Source: Thermoflavimicrobium dichotomicum
Lineage (GTDB): Bacteria; Bacillota; Bacilli; Thermoactinomycetales; Thermoactinomycetaceae
DNA length: 62,954 bases
Direction: 5' to 3'
NCBI RefSeq assembly: GCF_900114055.1
Contig: NZ_FORR01000020.1
Span: 1-62,954, forward strand
The translations under genes and the position numbers were made by a program. Positions 44,069 to 51,838 of this stretch are shown piece by piece. The notes under the pieces were generated by a model. That model was not told the origin of the DNA. It did no database searches and worked only from the letters and a program-made list of their open reading frames with translations. The first letter of the stretch is position 1. Each line of letters opens with the position of its first letter.

Positions 44069-45888
44069 CAAATCCCTCCCTGAATCACTGTTGGAATCAC
44101 TTCAAACCGATCTACTTCAATTAAGCCCATGTCTGTGATTTTCCACTTCGGACTGGTAATCAGCGACAAGAAAGACAAGTGCATGAATGGCACATGCAAG
44201 GTGCATCCAAGCTCTTCCTCTGCCAGGCGATGAAGCTGGGCAATCCGCTCACTCACTTCTTTTCCGGTCATTTCATCAGTAATCAGTCCACCGACACGAA
44301 GCGGCAGATCACCGACTACCTTGCCATTTTTAATCATAGCAATTCCGCCACCCATGGCGATGACACGATTGACTGCCAGAGCCATATCTTCATAGCTGGT
44401 TCCAGTCACAATGATATTGTGGGTGTCGTGAGCTACACTCTCCGCTATCGCTCCATATTTCAGGCGTATGCCATGCACAAAAGTTTTCCCGATTTTGCCG
44501 CTACGCCCATGGCGTTCAACGACAAGCAGCGGCAAGACATCACGCCCCACATCAGGTTGAATGACACCTTGTGACACCGTCATATCAAATTCGAGGGCTC
44601 CGGTCAGGTTTTGATCAGGAATCACTTCAATAGCTCTTACCTTCACCCGATAACCATCTGCCTGAATGTGGAGTTCTTCGACTTTGACGGGTTTACGTTT
44701 TATGGATTGTTTGACGTAATCCGGATAGGTGTAGGAAGGAATGTCGATAATCAGTTCCCCATTTTCCGCTACTTTCTTCCCTGCCAAATAGACCTGGTCG
44801 ACGCGCATTTGCTCGAGATCTCCGATCACAGCGATATCGGCACGTTTTCCTGGTGCAAGTACACCTACATCCTGGAATCCAAAGTGGGTGGCCGGGTTAA
44901 TGGTCACCATCTGAATTGCTTCGACCGGATCGACTCCCTGAGCAATCGTCCGCCGAACAATATCGTTCATATGCCCATATTTCATCAAATCTTCTGGTAC
45001 CATATCATCCGATACCAAAATCGCCCGACGTGAATCGAGACCTTCTTCCGTAATGGCCCGGATACACTCTGCCATATTGCGCTGCGAAGAACCTTCCCGC
45101 ATAAATACGCTGACCCCATAGCGCAGCTTTTCGATCATTTCTTCTTTGGTGGTTGTCTCGTGACAGGATATATGCGTACCACCACTGATGATATGAGCTG
45201 CCAGCTCTTCCCCAAAGAGTCCCGGACAGTTTCCTTCTACGGTTTTTCCAATGCTTTTGGCATAAGCCACTGAAGCAAGCTGATCATCCAACACATGAGA
45301 AGCATGGGCAAATACGGGTCGAACATTGGCAAAGCCCTGAATTTCTCCAATTCCCTGTACGTAAGGATCGTTAAGCAGTTCTTCCATGTCTTTTGATGTC
45401 ACATCATATCCTGCTGTTTCAAGCCCAGGCGCGTCTGGTGTTAAACAAGGAACCGTAAAGAGAACATTGTTTGGCAGTTGTTTGGCTTCTTCGATCATGG
45501 CTTTCATACCGACTACACCCAAGACGTTTCCTATCTCATGTGGATCAGCTACAAGGGTAGTGGTCCCCGTCGGGATCGATAATTTCGAAAACTCTGTCAC
45601 CGTGAGCATGGCACTCTCAAAATGCATATGAGAGTCGATAAATCCTGGGCTGACAAACTTGCCTTGAACGTTTTCCACTTTGGTCTGGGGGCCAATCAGT
45701 TTGGAGGCATCACCCACCATCAAAATCCGTTCACCCAAAATCGCTACATCCGCCTCATAGATTTCCCGGGTAATGACGTTAATGACATATCCACCTTTTA
45801 GTACGAGGTCTGCATATTTATTTGGATTGAGCAAAGTCTCAATAAGTAAACGCCACTCGATCGCCTGTTTGATTCTTGATGTTTTCAT
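44068..45888 (-). CDS. Adenine deaminase-like amidohydrolase, His to Asn at a metal site
   Basis: 606 residues from the ATG at 45888. It has the complete adenine-deaminase fold: GFIDSHMHFES, VADPHEIGNVLG, GIGEIQGF, CHETTTKEE, REGSSQRN, LVSDDMVPED, and the C-terminal domain with AHDTHNIIVTG. The block that in known adenine deaminases reads GHCPGL reads GNCPGL here (Asn codon 45229-45231, residue about 220). That His is normally conserved and, by family knowledge, near or in the binuclear metal centre. This suggests an altered substrate, for example 4-aminoimidazole. Sits between shell and hydrolase genes in the operon. Confidence 0.85.
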   Translation of the reverse strand: MKTSRIKQAIEWRLLIETLLNPNKYADLVLKGGYVINVITREIYEADVAILGERILMVGDASKLIGPQTKVENVQGKFVSPGFIDSHMHFESAMLTVTEFSKLSIPTGTTTLVADPHEIGNVLGVVGMKAMIEEAKQLPNNVLFTVPCLTPDAPGLETAGYDVTSKDMEELLNDPYVQGIGEIQGFANVRPVFAHASHVLDDQLASVAYAKSIGKTVEGNCPGLFGEELAAHIISGGTHISCHETTTKEEMIEKLRYGVSVFMREGSSQRNMAECIRAITEEGLDSRRAILVSDDMVPEDLMKYGHMNDIVRRTIAQGVDPVEAIQMVTINPATHFGFQDVGVLAPGKRADIAVIGDLEQMRVDQVYLAGKKVAENGELIIDIPSYTYPDYVKQSIKRKPVKVEELHIQADGYRVKVRAIEVIPDQNLTGALEFDMTVSQGVIQPDVGRDVLPLLVVERHGRSGKIGKTFVHGIRLKYGAIAESVAHDTHNIIVTGTSYEDMALAVNRVIAMGGGIAMIKNGKVVGDLPLRVGGLITDEMTGKEVSERIAQLHRLAEEELGCTLHVPFMHLSFLSLITSPKWKITDMGLIEVDRFEVIPTVIQGGI

Positions 45889-45991
45889 TCTCCAACCATC
45901 ACCCCTTCTATCCCCAGTTAAGAAGCGTGCCAACACTCGCTTTCAAAAACTTCCTTATTCTGAATAATCGACTCCGCTGTTCTATCATCCA

Positions 45992-46264
45992 TTAACGATG
46001 AAAGCTCTCTATGCTATCGATAATTCCCACAATGGCTGCATCGCAGGGAGCGTTCGGATCAGACATGATCCGGGCGGCCACACTGCCTGTGACGAAGATC
46101 ACTCGCTCGCCAATACCTGCTCCAACAGAATCTACTGCGATGATTGGCTGACCAGAGAAGCTTCCATCCGGTAAAATGGGCTGCGTGATCAGCAGTTTTG
46201 TTCCAACAAGTCGTTCATCTTTCCGAGTGGCAATCGCTAGCCCAATCACTTGTCCCAGATACAT
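45992..46264 (-). CDS. BMC-P pentameric vertex shell protein (EutN/CcmL family)
   Basis: 90 residues from the ATG at 46264, spaced 9 bases from AAGGGG; the longer frame overlaps the PduM-like gene. MYLGQVIGLAIATRKDERLVG and AVDSVGAGIGERVIFVTGS carry the family pattern (GxVVGxxVATxK ... DxVGAGxGExVxxxxGSxAR). Five copies close the corners of the icosahedral shell. Follows the PduM-like gene. Confidence 0.95.
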   Translation of the reverse strand: MYLGQVIGLAIATRKDERLVGTKLLITQPILPDGSFSGQPIIAVDSVGAGIGERVIFVTGSVAARIMSDPNAPCDAAIVGIIDSIESFHR

Positions 46265-46277
46265 GACCATCTTCCCC

Positions 46278-47015
46278 TTACTTTCGAATAATTTGGATGT
46301 AGCTTTCTTCAGCCAAATCAGCAGCCAATGGCGTAATGATCGTCTGGCGAGAAACAATGATCTGGTTCTGCCTGTTTAATCGAGCTTGTTCAATATCTTT
46401 ACTCGTAATGACACGTTTTTGGCGATCACGTTGTGCAGTCAACCATTGGTGAATTTGGCTCTCATCCAGAAATGCAATCCCATAGCTGCGTAATTGGTCG
46501 ATATGCTTGCGAATTTGTTGTTTTAACAGGGGAGGACCTGCTTGAAACCGCTTGTCCCCCCTTGCACCATATGGATCGATCCCTGCAGTCAGGGCAGCTA
46601 CTTGTTTTCCAGAAAGTAAAGACCATAAAATCAACTGAACGTATGGATGTTCATCATCCATCTGCACTAACTTCGAAATCAATGAAAAAGACAGGACAGG
46701 AATAAACAGATACTGAAACCGATCCTTGCTTTCTTCAAACCATTCAGCCATCCACAATGGATTATGCGCTTGCAAACGATGGACATCCTTACTCCACTCC
46801 TTCGGCAAAGGCAGGGCCTGATCCGCCCAGATCTCCAATCGAATCGCTTCCTTTGCAAGCGTACGTAATGCTTTTAAGCCCTGATCCCATCCTGTCATAT
46901 GATAAGACAGAAGAGCCAACACCTTTGGCATCTGTTCCAATTCATGCTCTCGGCCGCGGTAGTACAACTTTAGAAGAATCTCCTCTAAAAGAGTGCTCCG
47001 CGTTTTACCCATCAT
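46278..47015 (-). CDS. PduM-like microcompartment assembly/cargo protein
   Basis: 245 residues. The N-terminus (TLLEEILLKLYYR) and especially the C-terminus (VITSKDIEQARLNRQNQIIV then TIITPLAADLAEE) resemble PduM and the tail motif shared by several BMC proteins, of the form VIT..DV..A......V....ITP.A.D.A. The middle 150 residues are helical and unlike PduM (about 160 residues in Salmonella). PduM is a structural component needed for proper shell assembly. The resemblance is by eye. It sits between BMC-H and BMC-P genes, which supports a shell-associated role. Confidence 0.6.
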   Translation of the reverse strand: MMGKTRSTLLEEILLKLYYRGREHELEQMPKVLALLSYHMTGWDQGLKALRTLAKEAIRLEIWADQALPLPKEWSKDVHRLQAHNPLWMAEWFEESKDRFQYLFIPVLSFSLISKLVQMDDEHPYVQLILWSLLSGKQVAALTAGIDPYGARGDKRFQAGPPLLKQQIRKHIDQLRSYGIAFLDESQIHQWLTAQRDRQKRVITSKDIEQARLNRQNQIIVSRQTIITPLAADLAEESYIQIIRK

Positions 47016-47020
47016 TTAGA

Positions 47021-47302
47021 TCATTCTTTTCCTTTGGATAGAATGGCTCTTTCCACTTCGGTATGCGGACGAGGAATGACATGAACAGATACAAGTTCAC
47101 CTACACGACTGGCCGCACTTGCCCCAGCATCAGTAGCGGCCTTGACTGCTCCGACATCTCCTCTTACCATGACGGTAACCAGTCCAAAGCCAATTTTTTC
47201 ATAACCGCAAATTTGTACGTTGGCAGCTTTCACCATCGCATCTGCTGCCTCGATCGCTCCAACCAATCCTTTGGTCTCAATTAATCCCAATGCTTCACTC
47301 AT
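47021..47302 (-). CDS. BMC-H hexameric shell protein (canonical, third copy)
   Basis: 93 residues from the ATG at 47302 (eight bases after GAGGAGG). [36 protein letters not shown] and [17 protein letters not shown] are the classic BMC-H pattern (PduA/EutM/CcmK-like). Six copies form a shell facet tile; the pore loop lies at KIGFG. It ends in a short hydrophilic tail. Confidence 0.97.
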   Translation of the reverse strand: MSEALGLIETKGLVGAIEAADAMVKAANVQICGYEKIGFGLVTVMVRGDVGAVKAATDAGASAASRVGELVSVHVIPRPHTEVERAILSKGKE

Positions 47303-47362
47303 GTTCATTTCCTCCTCTTGGTAAATGGAATTTTTCTCGGAATCGATTAGCATTTAAAACAT

Positions 47363-47797
47363 TCAGGTCTCCTTTTGGCCTTTGTTCTTTTTCTTCTTTG
47401 GTTCACTTGATGGCTTGTTTGTTACCTCAGGAAGAGAGGATTGCGACTCCACGGACTCACTTTCTTCTTTGGCTACTACTTCTTCTGCCTTTTGTTGCCC
47501 CAATAGAAATTGCGTCAAAATTTTATCAGTCACTTCATCGTGAGCCCGTGGAATGACATGAGCCGAAATCACTTTGCCCACTCTTTCCGCTGCCTCCTTT
47601 CCCGCTTGCACTGCCGCAGTCACTGCAGCCACATCCCCGCTTAAGTGGATGGTAACTCCCAAAGACTTGCCAGCCCCGATCACCCGCTCCACTCCAATCA
47701 ACGTGACATTGGCCGCTTTGAGAGCTGCATCTGCTGCAGAAACAGCGGTCGTATACCCAACGGTTTCAATCAAACCCAAAGCCTGCTGCTTCATCAT
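47363..47797 (-). CDS. BMC-H shell protein with longer pore loop and C-terminal tail
   Basis: 144 residues. The BMC core (1-92) starts QALGLIETVGYTTAVSAADA. Between the conserved AANV and GDV it is four residues longer than the two sister BMC-H proteins, with ERVIGAGKSLG in place of EKIGFG, so the central pore loop is enlarged. After residue 92 a charged, low-complexity tail follows (glutamate-rich, ending SSEPKKKKNKGQKET). The tail may contact cargo or the cytoplasm. Lies between the two-domain scaffold-like protein and the canonical BMC-H. Confidence 0.93.
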   Translation of the reverse strand: MMKQQALGLIETVGYTTAVSAADAALKAANVTLIGVERVIGAGKSLGVTIHLSGDVAAVTAAVQAGKEAAERVGKVISAHVIPRAHDEVTDKILTQFLLGQQKAEEVVAKEESESVESQSSLPEVTNKPSSEPKKKKNKGQKET

Positions 47798-47810
47798 ACC
47801 CTCCCCTTAT

Positions 47811-48800
47811 TCAGTCTAAAGGCAGTCTGTCTGCTTCCTGTTTAAGTGCGGCCATGGTATTCCTGACCAATTCCTGCTCTCCCTGGATTAACAAATAGCT
47901 GGACTCCACACGGAAGCGAAGTGAAGCAAGACGTTTTTGTTTCAGTAATCGATCCAGTAATCCCACTCCATGAAATGTATTGATTCCATCCAAAACGGCT
48001 ACCGCTTCCTGGTTTTGCAATTGTAAATGTTGAACCAAAAAGCGAGTTGGTTGAGCTGTGAAATACGAAGTGACCCCATGAACAACTCGGCGATTGAGCC
48101 GGAGATAAATTTCTTTCACCAACTTTTGGATTTCGGCTGGATTATGGCCTGTTACACGGAATACAAAAGGAAATTCCTCTGTTTTACAGGCATCTGTGTT
48201 ATAGGCGAGTTGTGGGAATTCTTTCATGACTTCATCGATCAAAAAGAGTTGTCCCGACGAAAAGCGACTCGCTGCGACAATTCCAACCGCCTCATTCTCT
48301 TTTCCTGCCACTTGTAAATAGGTAGCCAGACTTGGATCCAGCTTTGGATAGAACCAGACATAACTGCCATCCCTCGTTTTGCCGATAAACTGTGCCTGTT
48401 CTTGCTGAGAAAGCGAAGAAGGAGTCTCTTGTCCAATCACTTGAAACAGAGAGAGTCTTTGTAAAGGAGAGAGGGCGTTTTCCACATAAACGCCGGGAAC
48501 CGGATTTTCTACACGATTGGGCTTGTGCTGGATTGAAACAGGTGGTGTTTTTGGCGTACCGGGTTCATTCGTTTTTGCTGCCTGCATCTGAGAGCTTCCC
48601 ATCCTGTTTATAATGGGAGAAAGACGCTGCTTCATTTTATCTCGTTGATAATTGGGCCTTTTGAGATTCAGTGGTACTGCTGTTTGATCATTCTCCTGTC
48701 CGCTAGGCTGTGTCGCGATCGGACGAGCAGTCGATGGAAACGATCCATTTTTATTTAAGATCCCATTTACGATGTTTCGCATAAATTCAGACAACCTCAA
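47811..48800 (-). CDS. Putative scaffold: encapsulation peptide plus two divergent BMC-like domains
   Basis: 329 residues, not a family I know. Residues 3-17 (LSEFMRNIVNGILNK) form an amphipathic helix like BMC encapsulation peptides, followed by a Pro/Gln/Lys-rich linker to about residue 110. Residues about 170-240 (AVGIVAASRFSSGQLFLIDE ...) and 273-325 (AVAVLDGINTFHGVGLLDRL ...) can each be laid on the BMC fold of the operon's shell proteins (AIGLIETRGLVAALEALD ...), but share few residues. I infer a tandem, BMC-T-like or scaffold protein tying cargo to the shell. Flanked by BMC-H genes on both sides. Confidence 0.65.
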   Translation of the reverse strand: MRLSEFMRNIVNGILNKNGSFPSTARPIATQPSGQENDQTAVPLNLKRPNYQRDKMKQRLSPIINRMGSSQMQAAKTNEPGTPKTPPVSIQHKPNRVENPVPGVYVENALSPLQRLSLFQVIGQETPSSLSQQEQAQFIGKTRDGSYVWFYPKLDPSLATYLQVAGKENEAVGIVAASRFSSGQLFLIDEVMKEFPQLAYNTDACKTEEFPFVFRVTGHNPAEIQKLVKEIYLRLNRRVVHGVTSYFTAQPTRFLVQHLQLQNQEAVAVLDGINTFHGVGLLDRLLKQKRLASLRFRVESSYLLIQGEQELVRNTMAALKQEADRLPLD

Positions 48801-48812
48801 TCACCTCCAATG

Positions 48813-49076
48813 CTACAAAATCATGGCCAGTTCGGGATGCGGATTTGGAATGACATTACTTGAAATGAGTTCTCCACCCGTGCGGGTATAAGCGTCTTTT
48901 CCTGCTTCGACGGCTGCCGTGACTGCTGCAACATCCCCTTCCACAATCACGGTGACCAAACCGGATCCGACCCGTTTCAGGTCGATCATGCGAACATTGG
49001 CTGCTTTGCACATCGTGTCCAACGCTTCCAATGCGGCAACCAGCCCCCTTGTCTCCACCAAGCCGATGGCTTGCAT
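48813..49076 (-). CDS. BMC-H hexameric shell protein (first copy)
   Basis: 87 residues, one BMC domain: MQAIGLVETRGLVAALEALD, ANVRMIDLKRVGSG, VIVEGDVAAVTAAVEAG, ending NVIPNPHPELAMIL. The ATG follows AGGAGG. Canonical length without extension, so a basic facet tile. First shell gene after UbiD in the operon. Confidence 0.97.
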   Translation of the reverse strand: MQAIGLVETRGLVAALEALDTMCKAANVRMIDLKRVGSGLVTVIVEGDVAAVTAAVEAGKDAYTRTGGELISSNVIPNPHPELAMIL

Positions 49077-49104
49077 AGTAATCCTCCTTCATTCTCCTTG
49101 CCTG

Positions 49105-50445
49105 TTAGAGATAGTCCTCCAAATGAATGGGCCCCCAAGGAATCGACTTCCGTTTAAATTTGTCCGCTGCGTATAATGGGTACGTTGCATCAATCCCCAT
49201 TTTGGCGGATACGCCCCGCAAGTTGTGCGATGCCTCCAGCGGAGAACCATTGGCTCCAGGTACAATGAATACGTCCTGATCTGCCTGGACTCTTGTGGCG
49301 ATCGCCCACTCTACATCATTGGGGTCCCAAATGTTCACATCCTCATTGACAACGACCACATGCTTCAAGTCTTTATCACTGGCAAAAGCGGCCAGCAACG
49401 CCTGTTTCCCATCACCTTCACGCCGTTTTTCAATCTGGATCACGGCATGGCAGCGAGCTGCTCCATTTAAGGTCACCACCACATCTTTTACTCCGGGAAC
49501 CACTTGTCTAACAGTACTGAGTAAGGTCGCTTCCCGAACAACTGCCATTGGCAACAACTCTTCATGGCTGGAAGGATGAATCGTTTGCCAGATCGGATTA
49601 TTGCGGAAAGTCACGGCCGAAATCTCGATGACTGGCTGCGGTGCCTGTTTGCCGTAATAACCGGCCAGCTCGCCAAAAGGCCCTTCCATCTCTCGAACAT
49701 GCGGCAGCATGCGACCTTCAAACACAACCTCTGCTTCCGCCAATACTTCCAGATCCACTGTTTTGCACTTCACCACATCTAGCGGTTGACCGATCAGCGC
49801 ACTCGCAATGTTAAATTTATCCGTATGATATAAATGCGTACTGACCTGGGAACTGAGAACCACTGCCGGGACTACTCCAAACATGACTGCTACTTCCATC
49901 GGTTCGTTCCGGCTTTCGTAATAATTATACTGCTCGTTCAATTCCGGAGAGGTAATCAAGATATTGGTTCGGTTCCCACCGAGAAATTGCATCCGGCGAA
50001 TGGAGGTATATCGCTTATTGCCTGCAATATCTTTGACGACCAATACACCCGCAACATAATAACGTCCAGAATCCAGCTCGTGATACCTGCAGATGGGAAA
50101 AAGTTCTTCCAAATCATCCGGTTCCAAAATCACGTTTTCATGAACGGGAGCCGTAGGAACCAAATTCGTTGGCAGCGGATTGACAATGGATTCGATCAGC
50201 TTCGGCACAAGTTCACGGCCTGAAGAAAGCCCGATACTATCCGCCATCAACTCCCGATCGCCACCAAATCCGGCAATCATCGGTACATCATAGCCTTTAA
50301 CCTTCTCAAAATACATCGGCTGTCTTCCATAAAGATGATTGACGACCGCTCCCAATTCAAAATCTGGATCCACTTCTTTCCGGATTCGCATTAACTTGCC
50401 TGTCTGACTCCAATAATCGATCAACTGTCGAATGTTTGTAATCAT
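49105..50445 (-). CDS. UbiD-family prenylated-FMN decarboxylase
   Basis: 446 residues from the ATG at 50445, one base after the ubiX stop. Family features: prFMN and metal binding region YTSIRRMQFLGG, and the catalytic Glu-Arg-Glu set with REMEGPFGELAGYYG. UbiD enzymes reversibly (de)carboxylate aromatic, heteroaromatic or alpha,beta-unsaturated acids. Decarboxylation of 4-amino-5-imidazolecarboxylate would fit this operon. No extension resembling an encapsulation peptide is seen at either end. The pairing with ubiX secures its cofactor. Confidence 0.92.
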   Translation of the reverse strand: MITNIRQLIDYWSQTGKLMRIRKEVDPDFELGAVVNHLYGRQPMYFEKVKGYDVPMIAGFGGDRELMADSIGLSSGRELVPKLIESIVNPLPTNLVPTAPVHENVILEPDDLEELFPICRYHELDSGRYYVAGVLVVKDIAGNKRYTSIRRMQFLGGNRTNILITSPELNEQYNYYESRNEPMEVAVMFGVVPAVVLSSQVSTHLYHTDKFNIASALIGQPLDVVKCKTVDLEVLAEAEVVFEGRMLPHVREMEGPFGELAGYYGKQAPQPVIEISAVTFRNNPIWQTIHPSSHEELLPMAVVREATLLSTVRQVVPGVKDVVVTLNGAARCHAVIQIEKRREGDGKQALLAAFASDKDLKHVVVVNEDVNIWDPNDVEWAIATRVQADQDVFIVPGANGSPLEASHNLRGVSAKMGIDATYPLYAADKFKRKSIPWGPIHLEDYL

Positions 50446-50446
50446 C

Positions 50447-51004
50447 TCAATGTTTTTCTCCCCACCTTGCCAGGAATTCATGCTCGATATCGAATGCGTC
50501 CAATATACGAGCCACGATGAAGTTGACCAGCTCCCATATTTCTTTTGGACGATGATAAAATCCAGGAGAAGCCGGCATGATCATCGCGCCCGCTTGAGCG
50601 AGTTTGGTCATATTCTCCAAATGAATCAAATGAAGTGGCGTTTCGCGCGGAACGATGACCAGCTTTCGTTTCTCTTTCAGAACCACACTGGCCGTTCGAC
50701 TTAACAGGGTATCTCCCACCCCGTTTGCGATCGCTCCCAATGTATTCATGGAACAAGGCACAATCACCATGCCATCGGTCTTGAAGGAACCGCTGGCGAC
50801 GGGAGCGAACAGGTTTTTATTGTTCAAAATGGTGGCATACTTCTTGATCTCTTCCGGATTGACACCACATTCAAATTCCAGTACTTTCTCACCCATACTG
50901 GTGAAAATGACATAGGTTTCAATCCCTAACTCATATAAAGCCCGAATCAATGTATATCCGTAAACAGAACCACTGGCTCCTGTTATTCCAACGACAATTC
51001 TCAT
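50447..51004 (-). CDS. ubiX: UbiX flavin prenyltransferase
   Basis: 185 residues; ATG at 51004 fits the GGGG ribosome site better than the ATG six bases upstream. IVVGITGASGSVYGYTLIRA binds FMN; IVPCSMNTLGAIANG and PRETPLHLIHLENM are diagnostic. UbiX makes prenylated FMN, the cofactor of UbiD. Its gene adjoins the UbiD gene and overlaps its leader, indicating a dedicated pair for this pathway. Confidence 0.95.
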   Translation of the reverse strand: MRIVVGITGASGSVYGYTLIRALYELGIETYVIFTSMGEKVLEFECGVNPEEIKKYATILNNKNLFAPVASGSFKTDGMVIVPCSMNTLGAIANGVGDTLLSRTASVVLKEKRKLVIVPRETPLHLIHLENMTKLAQAGAMIMPASPGFYHRPKEIWELVNFIVARILDAFDIEHEFLARWGEKH

Positions 51005-51029
51005 AGGCATGCCCCTTTTTGCTATGTCC

Positions 51030-51065
51030 AGCCTGTTGACAAAATGGAAGTTTTGTCAACAGGCT
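51030..51065. repeat. Minimal MITE-like palindrome in the operon
   Basis: Perfect 15-bp inverted repeat AGCCTGTTGACAAAA / TTTTGTCAACAGGCT with a six-base loop. The arms equal the terminal repeats of the larger MITE-like elements, so it is likely a collapsed copy. It lies between the isochorismatase-like gene and ubiX, and could form an mRNA hairpin there. Confidence 0.65.
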
Positions 51066-51086
51066 CCATTTAACTGTGGTTTACCC

Positions 51087-51665
51087 TTACACTGCTTTCG
51101 CCCCAAATTTTTCTCTGGCCATTCTGATATATTCTTCCGTGGAGAAAATTTCACCAAAAATACCGAGGTCACGAAGACCAGACACATGCATTTCTTCCGT
51201 CTGCGAAGCACAAGCATCACTGATGGCGATCACATTGTAACCATGGTACAGAGCATCAGAACCCGTACTTCTTACACAGACATTGGTCCATACACCTGTG
51301 AGTACAACGGTATCAATTTTTTCTTCACGTAAGAAGAGATCCATATCCGTGTAGGAAAATGCACTGTGACGTCTTTTTCGGACAATGTAGTCCCCTTTCT
51401 CTTCCTCGGGTTGCAGTTCCGGAATGAATTCGGCTCCCCAGGTTCCGCGAACAGCATGTACAGGACGAACACGGAAATCAGCATCATTGGGACGATGCCA
51501 TTCTTGTACATGGATCACCTGGATGCCTACTTCGTGGCAGAAATCAATCAGCTTGCGAATGTTAGGAACAATTTTTTCCCCGTTTTCACAACGCAAGGTT
51601 GCTTTTGGGCCGATAAAATCGTTCAACATATCGATGATCACAAGTGCGTGTTTTTCACCTTTCAT
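51087..51665 (-). CDS. Isochorismatase-like cysteine amidohydrolase
   Basis: 192 residues from the ATG at 51665 behind GGGAGG. The Asp-Lys-Cys triad is visible: ALVIIDMLNDFIGP, YIVRKRRHSAF and TGVWTNVCVRSTG. Relatives hydrolyse biuret, N-carbamoylsarcosine, ureidoacrylate or nicotinamide, so ureido or carbamoyl hydrolysis is plausible. In the proposed route it would act on 4-ureido-5-imidazolecarboxylate. Second enzyme gene of the operon. Confidence 0.88.
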   Translation of the reverse strand: MKGEKHALVIIDMLNDFIGPKATLRCENGEKIVPNIRKLIDFCHEVGIQVIHVQEWHRPNDADFRVRPVHAVRGTWGAEFIPELQPEEEKGDYIVRKRRHSAFSYTDMDLFLREEKIDTVVLTGVWTNVCVRSTGSDALYHGYNVIAISDACASQTEEMHVSGLRDLGIFGEIFSTEEYIRMAREKFGAKAV

Positions 51666-51838
51666 CTCCAACTTCCTCCCTTGTTTCCTTTGTGGATCAT
51701 TCGGATTTATGCGTTCATCCATGGGTTATCCCGGTGACTTCAAACCATTCATTCCAATAACCCATGGTTGATACGAAAAGTTGGAACATCAGTAAAGCAT
51801 GAAACCTTTTTCTTCCCTAACCGGCAAACAGCGTAAAA

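Noticed and set aside
44068-45888. N-terminal helix of the adenine-deaminase-like enzyme as an encapsulation peptide
   Set aside because: Ordinary adenine deaminases also begin with a similar helix, so it is not evidence for targeting.
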